Below the pieces are notes generated by a model. That model ran no database searches, was not told where the DNA came from, and saw only the letters and a list, made by a program, of their open reading frames with translations. A stretch of 64,000 nt of DNA from Hydrogenophaga aromaticivorans (lineage in GTDB: Bacteria > Pseudomonadota > Gammaproteobacteria > Burkholderiales > Burkholderiaceae_C), in NCBI RefSeq assembly GCF_013387465.1, contig NZ_VYGV01000026.1, positions 116,698 through 180,697 on the forward strand. Direction: 5' to 3'. Both the position numbers and the translations under genes were made by a program. Shown here piece after piece: positions 26,641-34,334 of the stretch (position 1 is its first letter; every line of letters starts with the position of its first letter).

Positions 26641-26728
26641 CGAGGATGCGGCGGAACCGGCTTGGCCGGGCCGCTCGCATCGCCCACTGGGGGGGTGACG
26701 CGCCCTTAGGCGCGGCGCGGGGGGGAGG
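26641..26728 (-). repeat. Dispersed 3'-flank element, copy E, overlapping the gpsA 3' end
   Basis: In minus orientation the element starts inside gpsA: its leading CCCCCCGCGCCGCGCC encodes the last residues and is followed at once by the TAA stop. The CCCCCCAGTGGG hairpin and the GGCCCGGCCAAGCCGGTTCCGCC hairpin follow. Confidence 0.7.
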
Positions 26729-27734
26729 TAGCTTCGTCCTTCGGGTCACGCCCCATCAGCGCAGCCACTGCCTGGGCCGGCTGCAGCTGGCCGTCCAGCA
26801 GCGCCACCACACCCGCAGAAATGGGCATGTCCACGCCCAGCAACTGCGCGCGCTGCACCACGGTGCGGGCGCTGTAAACGCCCTCGGCCACGTGGCCCAG
26901 CGAATCCACCGCCTGCTGCAGGCTCAGGCCCTGCGCGAGCAGCTGACCCACCTTGCGGTTGCGTGAGAGATCGCCGGTGGCCGTGAGCACCAGGTCCCCC
27001 AGACCCGAGAGGCCCATGAAGGTTTCGGTCCGTGCCCCCAGCGCCTGCCCCAGACGGGTCATTTCGGCCAGACCGCGGGTGATCAGCGCGGCACGCGCGT
27101 TGAGTCCGAGGTTCAGCCCGTCGCAAAGACCGGTGGCGATGGCCAGCACGTTCTTCACCGCGCCGCCGACTTCCACCCCCACGATGTCTTCGTTGGCATA
27201 GACCCGGAGCGTGGGGCTGTGAAAAGCCGCCACCAGCGCATCGCGCACACCGGCGTGCTCGCTGGCGGCCACCAGTGCGGTGGGCTGGCCACGAGCGACT
27301 TCCTGGGCGAAACTGGGGCCACTGAGCACGCCAGCGCGCAAGGCAGGCGCCACCAGCGCACGGATCTCGTGGCCCAGCAGACCCGGAGCCGCGTCGCCTT
27401 GCGGTGCTTCGAACCCCTTGCACAGCCAGGCCACGGGCGCGGACACACCGCGCAAGCGTTCGAGCATGCCACGCAGGGCCGCCATGGGCGTGCCCACCAC
27501 CACGAGGTCGGCATGGGCCCACAAGGCCTCGGCATCGCCCAGCTCAGCGCCCACGACATCCAGCGAAGGCGGCAGCGCGATACCGGGCAGGTAACGCCGG
27601 TTTTCGCGTGTCACCCGCATGTCGGCCACCTGCTGCGCGTCGCGCGCCCAGAGACGGACACGGTGCGGCTGGCACGCAGCACTGATGGCCAGCGCTGTGC
27701 CCCAGGCGCCGGCACCCAAAACAACGATGTTCAT
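26706..27734 (-). CDS. gpsA: NAD(P)-dependent glycerol-3-phosphate dehydrogenase
   Basis: A 342-residue cytoplasmic enzyme making glycerol-3-phosphate for phospholipids. The Rossmann start VLGAGAWGTALA, the LCKGFE segment, GPSFAQEVARGQPT, the catalytic Lys in GGAVKNVLAIATG, and GLSGLGDLVLT are all present. The last residues (PPRRA) come from the dispersed element described separately, so the C-terminus is slightly extended. It lies 26 bases after secB in a rhodanese-grxC-secB-gpsA group, the usual Burkholderiales order. Confidence 0.95.
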   Translation of the reverse strand: MNIVVLGAGAWGTALAISAACQPHRVRLWARDAQQVADMRVTRENRRYLPGIALPPSLDVVGAELGDAEALWAHADLVVVGTPMAALRGMLERLRGVSAPVAWLCKGFEAPQGDAAPGLLGHEIRALVAPALRAGVLSGPSFAQEVARGQPTALVAASEHAGVRDALVAAFHSPTLRVYANEDIVGVEVGGAVKNVLAIATGLCDGLNLGLNARAALITRGLAEMTRLGQALGARTETFMGLSGLGDLVLTATGDLSRNRKVGQLLAQGLSLQQAVDSLGHVAEGVYSARTVVQRAQLLGVDMPISAGVVALLDGQLQPAQAVAALMGRDPKDEATSPPRRA

Positions 27735-27760
27735 GCGCGGTTCGCCAGCGGAACGCCGGT

Positions 27761-28216
27761 TTACTGCGTGACGATGCGCGGCGCGTCTTCGGCGGCCTGG
27801 GCCTGCTGCTGTTCGTACATGGCCTGGAAGTTGATTTCGGCCAGGTGCACGGGCGGGAAGCCGGCGCGCTGGATCAGGTCGGCCACGTTGCCTCGCAGGT
27901 AGGGGTAGACGATCTGCGGGCAGGCGATGCCCATGATGGGGCCCATCTGTTCCTGCGGCAGGTTGCGGATTTCAAAGATGCCGGCCTGCTTGGCCTCCAC
28001 GAGGAACACCGTCTTGTCCTTGATCTTGGTCTGCACGGTGGCGGTGACGCAGATCTCGTACACGCCGTCGGCCGCCGGGTTGGCTTCCACGCCGAGCTGG
28101 ATGTCCACCGAAGGCTGCTCCTGCTCCAGCAGGATGGAGGGCGAATTGGGCTGCTCCAGCGAAGCCTCCTTGAGGTAGATGCGCTGGATCTGGAAGGTGG
28201 GATCTTGGTCGGCCAT
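27761..28216 (-). CDS. secB: Protein-export chaperone SecB
   Basis: A 151-residue tetrameric chaperone that keeps preproteins unfolded and passes them to SecA. Typical segments are FQIQRIYLKEASLEQPNSP at the N-terminus, EICVTATVQTK, EAKQAGIFEI, CPQIVYPYLRGNVADL and GFPPVHLAEINF. The length is normal for betaproteobacteria, and it lies between glutaredoxin and gpsA. Given the large secreted cytochromes and adhesin encoded elsewhere in the window, SecB is a plausible general helper, but no specific link is shown. Confidence 0.97.
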   Translation of the reverse strand: MADQDPTFQIQRIYLKEASLEQPNSPSILLEQEQPSVDIQLGVEANPAADGVYEICVTATVQTKIKDKTVFLVEAKQAGIFEIRNLPQEQMGPIMGIACPQIVYPYLRGNVADLIQRAGFPPVHLAEINFQAMYEQQQAQAAEDAPRIVTQ

Positions 28217-28336
28217 GAGGGTCTTTCAGAAGGTCGGAAAAAAACAAACCCGCCGGGGAATGAGGTTCCCGAAGCGGGTACAGCACCGATTATCTCAGCA
28301 GCGCCGGGAGGCCCGAAAACCGGGCCGGGGTCGTCA

Positions 28337-28594
28337 TCAGGCTTGCAGCAGCGGTACCAAACCGCCGCGGGCGTCCAGCGCGTGCAGGTCATCGCACCCC
28401 CCCACGTGCAGATCACCGATGAAGATCTGCGGCACGCTGGTGCGCCCGGTCAATTCGGTCATGCGGGTGCGCACATCGGACTGGCCATCGACCACGATTT
28501 CTTCGTAGTCGGTCACCCCCCGCTTCTGCAGCAAGGCCTTGGCCCGGCTACAAAAGGGGCAGTAGTCACTGGAATAGATTTTGACGTGGGCCAA
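28337..28594 (-). CDS. grxC: Glutaredoxin 3, TTG start
   Basis: An 85-residue dithiol glutaredoxin with the CPFC active site near residue 11 (SSDYCPFCSRAK), TSVPQIFIGD (cis-Pro glutathione-binding loop) and GGCDDLHAL. No ATG lies in frame near the conserved N-terminus. A GAGGAG Shine-Dalgarno about seven bases upstream points to TTG at 28594, giving M-A-H-V-K-I-Y. A longer frame to 29083 reads through repeat copy F and antisense to the rhodanese gene and is not credible. Confidence 0.92.
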   Translation of the reverse strand: MAHVKIYSSDYCPFCSRAKALLQKRGVTDYEEIVVDGQSDVRTRMTELTGRTSVPQIFIGDLHVGGCDDLHALDARGGLVPLLQA

Positions 28595-28649
28595 TTCAAA
28601 ACTCCTCACACAAATATGAACCAAGAAGTTCGCCGGAGCGCGTGACCGA

Positions 28650-28738
28650 GGACCAGCACACGCCGAGGATCCGGCTGTGCCGGTCCAAGGGCGTGGTCCC
28701 CCTGGGGGGGGGAAGACGCGAAGCGGCGCAGGGGGGGT
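28650..28738 (-). repeat. Dispersed 3'-flank element, copy F (diverged)
   Basis: Follows the rhodanese stop by two bases in minus orientation (CACCCCCCCTGCGCCGC), with a long CCCCCCCCAGGGGGG hairpin. Its second hairpin is less conserved than in copies A, C and D. Confidence 0.6.
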
Positions 28739-28740
28739 GA

Positions 28741-29148
28741 CTATTTCTCCACCGGCATGCTGGCCGCGCGCCAGGCGCTCAGCCCACCGGACAGGGAGTG
28801 GGCGTTTTCGTAGCCCAGCTTCTTGGCCACCGCCACCGCCCGGCGCGAACGCATGCCCGAAGCGCAGACCAGGATCACCGGCGTGGCCTTGTTTTTCACC
28901 AGGCCGGGCAATTTGGCTTCCAGCTCGGCAAGCGGCAGGTTTTTGGCTCCCGCCACATGACCGGCGGCGAACTCGTCCGAGCCACACACATCCACCACAG
29001 CGGCTTTTTGGCGGTTGATCAGCTGCACCGCTTCGGTGACATTGACCGACCCGGCCCCTGCGCCGCCCGACAAGGCCGGCCACATCAGCAGGGCCCCCGA
29101 GGTCAGCGCCACGGCGATCAACATCCAGTTTTCGAGAAAGAAACTCAC
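28741..29148 (-). CDS. Membrane-anchored rhodanese-like protein
   Basis: A 135-residue protein with one N-terminal transmembrane helix (about residues 7-27) and one rhodanese domain. The active-site loop is CASGMRS, with the persulfide-forming Cys. DVCGSDEFAAGHVAGA is the conserved helix start. It is the first gene of the group upstream of grxC, secB and gpsA, and divergent from gpmA. Family members of this type, next to secB in Burkholderiales, may handle sulfane sulfur or thiol redox reactions at the membrane; the substrate is unknown. Confidence 0.9.
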   Translation of the reverse strand: MSFFLENWMLIAVALTSGALLMWPALSGGAGAGSVNVTEAVQLINRQKAAVVDVCGSDEFAAGHVAGAKNLPLAELEAKLPGLVKNKATPVILVCASGMRSRRAVAVAKKLGYENAHSLSGGLSAWRAASMPVEK

Positions 29149-29216
29149 AGGTACGACCTTTCAGTTAAGCCTGAGATTTTAGAATGTATGGCTGGCCTGC
29201 GCTGGCAGACCCTTTT

Positions 29217-29236
29217 GGCCCGGGGTGTCCCGGGCC
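29217..29236. other. Perfect 8-bp palindromic stem-loop upstream of gpmA
   Basis: GGCCCGGG-GTGT-CCCGGGCC lies 30 bases before the gpmA start, in the divergent region shared with the rhodanese gene. It could form a stable hairpin in the gpmA 5' leader or serve as a protein-binding palindrome; nothing else indicates which. Confidence 0.45.
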
Positions 29237-29265
29237 GCTATTTGTCCTTTACGCACCCGCCCTCC

Positions 29266-30009
29266 ATGCACAAACTCGTCCTGATTCGCCACGGCGAATC
29301 CACCTGGAACCTCGAAAACCGATTCACCGGCTGGACCGACGTGGAACTCACGCCCACCGGCGTCTCGCAGGCCATGTCGGCCGGCAAGCTGCTCAAGGCC
29401 GAAGGTTACGAATTCGACATCGCCTACACCTCGGTGCTCAAGCGCGCGATCCACACCCTGAACTACTGCCTGGACGAGATGGACCGCACCTGGCTACCGG
29501 TGGTGAAAGACTGGCGCCTCAATGAGCGCCACTATGGTGGCCTGCAGGGGCTGAACAAGGCCGACATGGCCAAGCAGTTTGGCGACGAGCAGGTCCTCAT
29601 CTGGCGCCGCAGCTACGACACGCCGCCGCCCGCGCTCGAAGCCAGCGACCCGCGCAGCGAACGCAGCGACCGCCGCTACGCCCACCTCCAGCCGGAGCAG
29701 GTACCCCTGACCGAATGCCTCAAGGACACCGTGGCGCGCGTCATGCCGTTCTGGAACGAGGTGCTGGCCCCCACCATCCAGAGTGGAAAACGGGTGGTGA
29801 TCGCCGCCCACGGCAACAGCATCCGCGCCATGGTCAAGTACCTGGACGGCATTTCCGACGCCGACATCGTCAACCTGAACATCCCCAACGGCATCCCGCT
29901 GGTCTACGAGCTGGACGCCCGCCTCCAGCCGATCAAGTCCTACTACCTGGGTGACGCCGAAGCCGCGGCGAGGGCCGCCGCCGCCGTGGCCAGCCAGGGC
30001 AAAGCCTGA
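29266..30009 (+). CDS. gpmA: 2,3-bisphosphoglycerate-dependent phosphoglycerate mutase
   Basis: A 247-residue glycolytic mutase of the histidine-phosphatase fold. The phospho-His motif LIRHGESTWN is at residues 6-15. FTGWTDVELTPTG follows, with NERHYGGLQGLNKAD, and the second catalytic His is in AAHGNSIRA. The last 18 residues are Ala-rich. The start at 29266 matches the family N-terminus (MHKLVLIRHG). It is followed by ctp and moeB, the usual Burkholderiales order. Confidence 0.96.
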   Translation: MHKLVLIRHGESTWNLENRFTGWTDVELTPTGVSQAMSAGKLLKAEGYEFDIAYTSVLKRAIHTLNYCLDEMDRTWLPVVKDWRLNERHYGGLQGLNKADMAKQFGDEQVLIWRRSYDTPPPALEASDPRSERSDRRYAHLQPEQVPLTECLKDTVARVMPFWNEVLAPTIQSGKRVVIAAHGNSIRAMVKYLDGISDADIVNLNIPNGIPLVYELDARLQPIKSYYLGDAEAAARAAAAVASQGKA

Positions 30010-30116
30010 TCGGAAAGTCGGGCCTGCTTCAGGCAAACGGAATTGGTGTACTTGAAAAGCGCCTGGAACCGAATCTTCAGGCGGTGCTCCAAGGTGTATA
30101 TTGGTCCGCCGGCGTG

Positions 30117-30150
30117 GTCGGGCTGTTGCCGACGCGCTGGCGTCTTTTTT
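30117..30150 (+). terminator. Terminator hairpin with an overlapping alternative hairpin, before ctp
   Basis: The stem GACGC-GCTG-GCGTC followed by six T (30131-30150) has the form of a Rho-independent terminator for gpmA. Its left arm shares GAC with another possible hairpin, GTCGG / CCGAC (30117-30133). A TATATT box at 30097-30102 lies upstream of both, and the ctp ribosome binding site starts directly after the T tract. It may thus be an attenuator in the ctp leader and not a plain terminator. Confidence 0.55.
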
Positions 30151-30161
30151 GAGGTATTTCC

Positions 30162-31655
30162 ATGGGCAAGCAAGTGAGTCACAAGTTGAAGATTGCGGGA
30201 TGGCTAGCGGTCGGCGCCGTCGCCGGGGCCCTCACGACGGTGCAGCTGCAGGCCGTCGCGCGCAACACGCTGACGCCACTCCCGCTGGAAGAACTGCAGC
30301 AGCTCGCCGCGGTGTTCGGCATGGTCAAGACCGACTATGTGGAGCCTGTGGACGAAAAGCAGCTGATCTCCGACGCCATCTCGGGCATGGTCGCCAGCCT
30401 GGACCCGCATTCCCAGTACTTTGACAAGAAGTCCTTCAAGGAATTCCGCGAGGGCACCAGCGGCCGCTTTGTCGGCGTGGGTATCGAGATCACCATGGAA
30501 GACGGTCTGGTGAAGGTCGTCTCGCCGATTGAAGACTCCCCTGCTTTCCGTGCCGGTCTCAAGTCGGGCGACCTCATCACCAAGATCGACGACACCGCCG
30601 TCAAGGGTCTGAGCATCAACGACGCCGTCAAGCTCATGCGCGGCGAGCCGCGCACCAAGGTCTTGCTCACCATCTTCCGCAAGGACGAAAACCGCACCTT
30701 CCCGGTGACGATCACGCGCGAGGAGATCAAGACCCAGAGCGTGAAGACCAAGGTGGTCGAACCGGGTTACGCCTGGGTGCGCGTTTCGCAGTTCCAGGAC
30801 CGCACGATTGAAGACTTCTCCCGCAAGGTCGAGGCGCTGTACAAGGAAGACCCGAAGCTCAAGGGCGTCGTGCTGGACCTGCGCAACGATCCGGGTGGTC
30901 TGCTGGACGCAGCGGTGGCCCTGTCGGCCGCCTTCCTGCCGGAAAACGTGACCGTGGTGTCCACCAACGGCCAGCTGGCCGACAGCAAATCGGTCTACAC
31001 GGCTGCTCCGCAACATTACCTGCGCCGCGGAGGCACCGATCCCATCAAGCGCCTGAGCGAAAACACCAAAGGCTTTCTGAAAACCGTGCCGTTGGTGGTG
31101 CTGGTCAACGAAGGCTCCGCCTCGGCCAGTGAAATCGTCGCTGGCGCCCTGCAGGATCACAAGCGGGCCAAAATCCTCGGCAGCCAGACCTTTGGCAAGG
31201 GCTCGGTGCAGACCGTGCGCCCCCTGGGGCCCGATACAGGCCTGAAACTCACCACCGCGCGCTATTACACGCCCTCGGGCAAATCGATCCAGGCCACAGG
31301 CATCGTCCCGGACGTGATGGTCGACGAAACGCTGGAAGGCAATGTGTTCGCCGCCCTGCGCACCCGTGAGGCCGACCTGCAGAAACACCTCGGCAACGGC
31401 AATGAGGTCAAAGCCACCGAAACGCCCATGACCGATGCCCAGCGCGCCGCCGAACAGCTGCGCGAGCAGGAGCGCGAGGTGGCCCGCAAGCGGCTGGAAG
31501 AAGAGTCGAAGAAAAACCCGGGGCAGCGTCTGGTGCCCGAATTCGGCAGCGAAAAAGACTTCCAGCTCCAGCAGGCGCTCAACCAGCTCAAGGGCCAGCC
31601 GGTGATCGTCAGCAAGACCCAGACCACGCGGCCGCCCGAGAAGAAAGAAAACTGA
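30162..31655 (+). CDS. Carboxyl-terminal processing protease (S41 family)
   Basis: A 497-residue periplasmic serine protease with an N-terminal signal/anchor (residues 10-30). A PDZ domain covers about residues 95-175 (GVGIEITMEDGLVKV). The S41 core holds the catalytic Ser in NEGSASASEIVAGAL and the Lys in FGKGSVQTV, forming a Ser-Lys dyad. The C-terminal 100 residues are charged and probably helical. CtpA-type enzymes trim envelope proteins and are controlled by lipoprotein adaptors. GAGGT just before the ATG is the ribosome binding site. It is followed 40 bases later by moeB. Confidence 0.94.
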   Translation: MGKQVSHKLKIAGWLAVGAVAGALTTVQLQAVARNTLTPLPLEELQQLAAVFGMVKTDYVEPVDEKQLISDAISGMVASLDPHSQYFDKKSFKEFREGTSGRFVGVGIEITMEDGLVKVVSPIEDSPAFRAGLKSGDLITKIDDTAVKGLSINDAVKLMRGEPRTKVLLTIFRKDENRTFPVTITREEIKTQSVKTKVVEPGYAWVRVSQFQDRTIEDFSRKVEALYKEDPKLKGVVLDLRNDPGGLLDAAVALSAAFLPENVTVVSTNGQLADSKSVYTAAPQHYLRRGGTDPIKRLSENTKGFLKTVPLVVLVNEGSASASEIVAGALQDHKRAKILGSQTFGKGSVQTVRPLGPDTGLKLTTARYYTPSGKSIQATGIVPDVMVDETLEGNVFAALRTREADLQKHLGNGNEVKATETPMTDAQRAAEQLREQEREVARKRLEEESKKNPGQRLVPEFGSEKDFQLQQALNQLKGQPVIVSKTQTTRPPEKKEN

Positions 31656-31695
31656 TCGCAGGCGCGCGGCCTGCGCCAGCCAGCCTCCCGGGAAC

Positions 31696-32460
31696 GTGCC
31701 TTTGGACGACCAGCAACTTCTGCGCTACTCGCGCCACATCCTGCTCAACGAACTCGGCGTCGAAGGCCAGGAGCGGTTGCTCGCGTCGCACGCCCTGGTG
31801 ATCGGCGCTGGCGGACTGGGTTCGCCGGTGACGCTCTACCTGGGCAGCGCTGGCGTCGGCCGCATCACCGTGGTGGACCACGATGTGGTGGACGAGACCA
31901 ACCTGCAGCGCCAGATCGCCCACAACCTGGCCCGCGTGGGCTCGCCCAAGGCCGAATCGGTACGCGCCGCCATCGGCGCCATCAACCCCGACCCCGAAGT
32001 GATCACGTTGGTGCAGCGGGCCGACGCGGCCCTGCTTGACTCACTCGTGCCCACGGCCGACGTGGTGATCGACTGCACCGACAACTTTGCCACCCGCCAT
32101 GCCATCAACCGCGCCTGCGTGAAGCACCGCAAGCCGCTGGTTTCGGGCGCAGCCATCCGCATGGACGGCCAGCTCAGCGTGTACGACCCCCGGGACGAGG
32201 CCTCGCCCTGCTACGCCTGCGTTTTTCCGGAAAGCAGTGACGTGGAAGAAACGCGCTGCGCCACCATGGGGGTGTTCGCACCGCTGGTGGGCATCGTCGG
32301 CACTTTGCAGGCCGCCGAGGCGCTCAAGCTGCTCACCGGCCTGGGTTCGCGCCTGACCGGGCGCTTGCTGATGATCGACGGGCGCGACATGGCTTTCACC
32401 GAAATTGCCCTCCCCCGCCACCCGCAGTGCGCCGTCTGCGGCTCTGCTGCGCTCACCTGA
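31696..32460 (+). CDS. moeB: MoeB/ThiF-type E1-like adenylyltransferase
   Basis: A 254-residue HesA/MoeB/ThiF enzyme that adenylates the C-terminal glycine of a small ubiquitin-like sulfur carrier (MoaD or ThiS). It starts with the typical RYSRHILLNELGVEGQ. The nucleotide loop is IGAGGLGSP, followed by DxDxVDETNLQRQ and CTDNFATR. The zinc CxxC pairs are CYAC and CAVC. No C-terminal rhodanese domain is present. The start codon is GTG. MoeB versus ThiF cannot be separated by sequence alone. It ends where the convergent nuclease gene ends. Confidence 0.9.
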   Translation: MPLDDQQLLRYSRHILLNELGVEGQERLLASHALVIGAGGLGSPVTLYLGSAGVGRITVVDHDVVDETNLQRQIAHNLARVGSPKAESVRAAIGAINPDPEVITLVQRADAALLDSLVPTADVVIDCTDNFATRHAINRACVKHRKPLVSGAAIRMDGQLSVYDPRDEASPCYACVFPESSDVEETRCATMGVFAPLVGIVGTLQAAEALKLLTGLGSRLTGRLLMIDGRDMAFTEIALPRHPQCAVCGSAALT

Positions 32461-33000
32461 TCAGGGCAACGGGCACGGTCCGTGGCGACGCCGGAAGTCG
32501 CGCGGCACTTCGGCATCCCGGTCTGCGAAAAGGCCATTTTTCTGCGCGCGGGCCTGGCTTTCCTGCCCGGCGTAGGCGCCCTCGCTGTAGCGCCAGCGGT
32601 AGGCCCAGGCGTGTCCTCGCACGACCAGCCAGGCGCCCACATCGTCCCCCTGATGGGTCAGGTGCACCAGGGCTCGCCCGTAGTGGTCGCGGTGGCGCTC
32701 GTTCACCGTCACCACCCGCTGGAACACACGTGCGGCCAGCGCATCGCGCGCCGCCCGCCCACCGGCCTGGCAGATTTCGGGGGCGTCCAGGCCGTCGAGC
32801 CGAAGCTTGCGGTACCGACCGCCTTCCAGGGGTTTGACCCACAGCGTGTCACCGTCGAATACGCGGGTCACCCGGGCCTCGTACACCACCCCGCTTTTTT
32901 CATTTTCACGGGTCGCGGCAACCGCCTCCAACTGGCCGGACAAACCAGCGCAGAGGGCCAACAGAGCAACACGCGAATGCAACCGTCCAGGGCCTCTCAT
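32461..33000 (-). CDS. Secreted thermonuclease-family (SNase-like) protein
   Basis: A 179-residue protein with an N-terminal signal peptide (about residues 1-28, ending AVAA) and a staphylococcal-nuclease fold: VTRVFDGDTLWV, LRLDGLDAPE, and RDHYGRALVHL supply the Asp, Arg and Glu/Asp positions of the active site. It is likely a periplasmic or extracellular phosphodiesterase. Its ATG overlaps the stop of the Fe-S flavoprotein gene (4 bases), making it the last gene of the long cytochrome/ccm operon. Its link to electron transfer is unclear; it may be a passenger gene. Confidence 0.87.
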   Translation of the reverse strand: MRGPGRLHSRVALLALCAGLSGQLEAVAATRENEKSGVVYEARVTRVFDGDTLWVKPLEGGRYRKLRLDGLDAPEICQAGGRAARDALAARVFQRVVTVNERHRDHYGRALVHLTHQGDDVGAWLVVRGHAWAYRWRYSEGAYAGQESQARAQKNGLFADRDAEVPRDFRRRHGPCPLP

Positions 33001-34286
33001 GCCGTTCCGTACTTGGTTTCGAAATGGATGCCCAGCTTGCGCAGAAACGGGGTGGGCAATTCGCCTCCGGCACACACGATCACGATGTCGTTCGGGAAAC
33101 GCGTCGTCTCGCCGTCCACTTCAATTTCGACCTCGTGCTCCAGCACCCGCTTGACGTTGGAACCCAACAGCACCCGGATGCTGCCGGCGCCCTGCAACTC
33201 TTCCAGTTGTTGCCGGTTCTTCTGCTTGACCCGGGAGAACGCCGCACTGCGGTAGGACAAGATGACGTTTGTGCCCGGTTGAGCAGCCAGAGCGATAGCG
33301 GCTTCCAGGGCACTGTCGCCCCCCCCAACGACCAGCACAGACTGGCCATCGTACTGCGCCGGATCGATGAGTCGGTAGACGACCTTGGGCGAGGACTCGC
33401 CCGGCACGCCGAGCTTGCGCGGCGTGCCCCGCCGCCCGATCGCCAGCAGCACACTGCGCGTGGCATATTGGCCCTGGCTGGTTTTCACCAGAAACCCGTC
33501 ACCCTGGGGTTCGATGTCTTCCATGCGCTCGCGAAATGAGATCGGCAACTGGGTTTTTTCGACCACCCCTTGCCAGAACGCCAGCAACTTCTCTTTTTGC
33601 ACTTCTCCAAATCGCATCTTGCCCACCAGCGCCAACTTCACGGGTGCGGTCATGGCAATCTTGTTGCGGGGGTAGTGGTACACCGACCCTCCCAGATCGT
33701 CTTCCTGTTCAATGAGCCGGAAACGCAACCGGTGGTGCATGGCGGCAAGCCCCGCGGACAAGCCCGCGGGTCCGCAGCCGACGATCACGACGTCAAGATC
33801 GCCTTTTCCATTGCTGCGTTTCTTGATGAAATCCATGGCCTGACGGCCTTGTTCCGCGGCCTTGCGGATCAGGCCCATACCGCCGAGTTCACCAGCGACA
33901 AAAATGCCGGGCACATTGGTCTCGAACTGCGGCGAGACAAAGGGGATGTCGATGCCGCGCCTTTCGGTGCCAAACACCAGCGATATCGCTTCCACCGGGC
34001 AGGCCGCCATACAGGCACCATGGCCGATGCAGGCTGCGCCGTTTTTCAACACCGCCTTGCCGTTCACGATCCCCAGCGCTTCTTCCGGACAGGCCTTGGC
34101 ACAACCACCCGAACCGATGCAGCGGGAAAGATCCACCACCGGGTGCAGCGAGGGCGGTTCGTTGAGCCCCTGCTCCAGAGCATCTTTGAGTTCGGCCTTG
34201 TACATGGCATGGCGCTTGGCGCGGTGGCGCAGATAGAGCCACATGACCGGAAACAGGCCGATCAGATACAGATACCAGAATTCCAC
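32997..34286 (-). CDS. Membrane-anchored Fe-S flavoprotein (ferredoxin-like domain plus FAD/NAD(P) oxidoreductase)
   Basis: A 429-residue protein. One N-terminal helix (residues 3-20) anchors it, followed by a basic stretch. A ferredoxin-like domain (about 45-105) has two cluster motifs, Cys56-Cys62-Cys66Pro and Cys86-Cys92-Cys96Pro. In each the second Cys of the usual CxxCxxCxxxCP is replaced (Ser59, His89). A thioredoxin-reductase-like domain follows from about residue 120, with FAD loop VIVGCGPAGLSAG and NAD(P) loop VLVVGGGDSALEA, but no CxxC redox disulfide. It lies 48 bases after ccmI and overlaps the nuclease gene. It may pass electrons between NAD(P)H and the membrane or cytochrome chain on the cytoplasmic side. 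The role is inferred. Confidence 0.8.
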   Translation of the reverse strand: MEFWYLYLIGLFPVMWLYLRHRAKRHAMYKAELKDALEQGLNEPPSLHPVVDLSRCIGSGGCAKACPEEALGIVNGKAVLKNGAACIGHGACMAACPVEAISLVFGTERRGIDIPFVSPQFETNVPGIFVAGELGGMGLIRKAAEQGRQAMDFIKKRSNGKGDLDVVIVGCGPAGLSAGLAAMHHRLRFRLIEQEDDLGGSVYHYPRNKIAMTAPVKLALVGKMRFGEVQKEKLLAFWQGVVEKTQLPISFRERMEDIEPQGDGFLVKTSQGQYATRSVLLAIGRRGTPRKLGVPGESSPKVVYRLIDPAQYDGQSVLVVGGGDSALEAAIALAAQPGTNVILSYRSAAFSRVKQKNRQQLEELQGAGSIRVLLGSNVKRVLEHEVEIEVDGETTRFPNDIVIVCAGGELPTPFLRKLGIHFETKYGTA

Positions 34287-34334
34287 AACGCGTACCTCAG
34301 ATCATGGCGAAATGCCTTGCCAGCCAGGTCGCGG

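Noticed and set aside
28337..29083. A 248-codon frame ending in glutaredoxin
   Set aside because: The upstream part passes through repeat copy F and a second frame of the rhodanese gene. A strong Shine-Dalgarno before TTG 28594 marks the real start.
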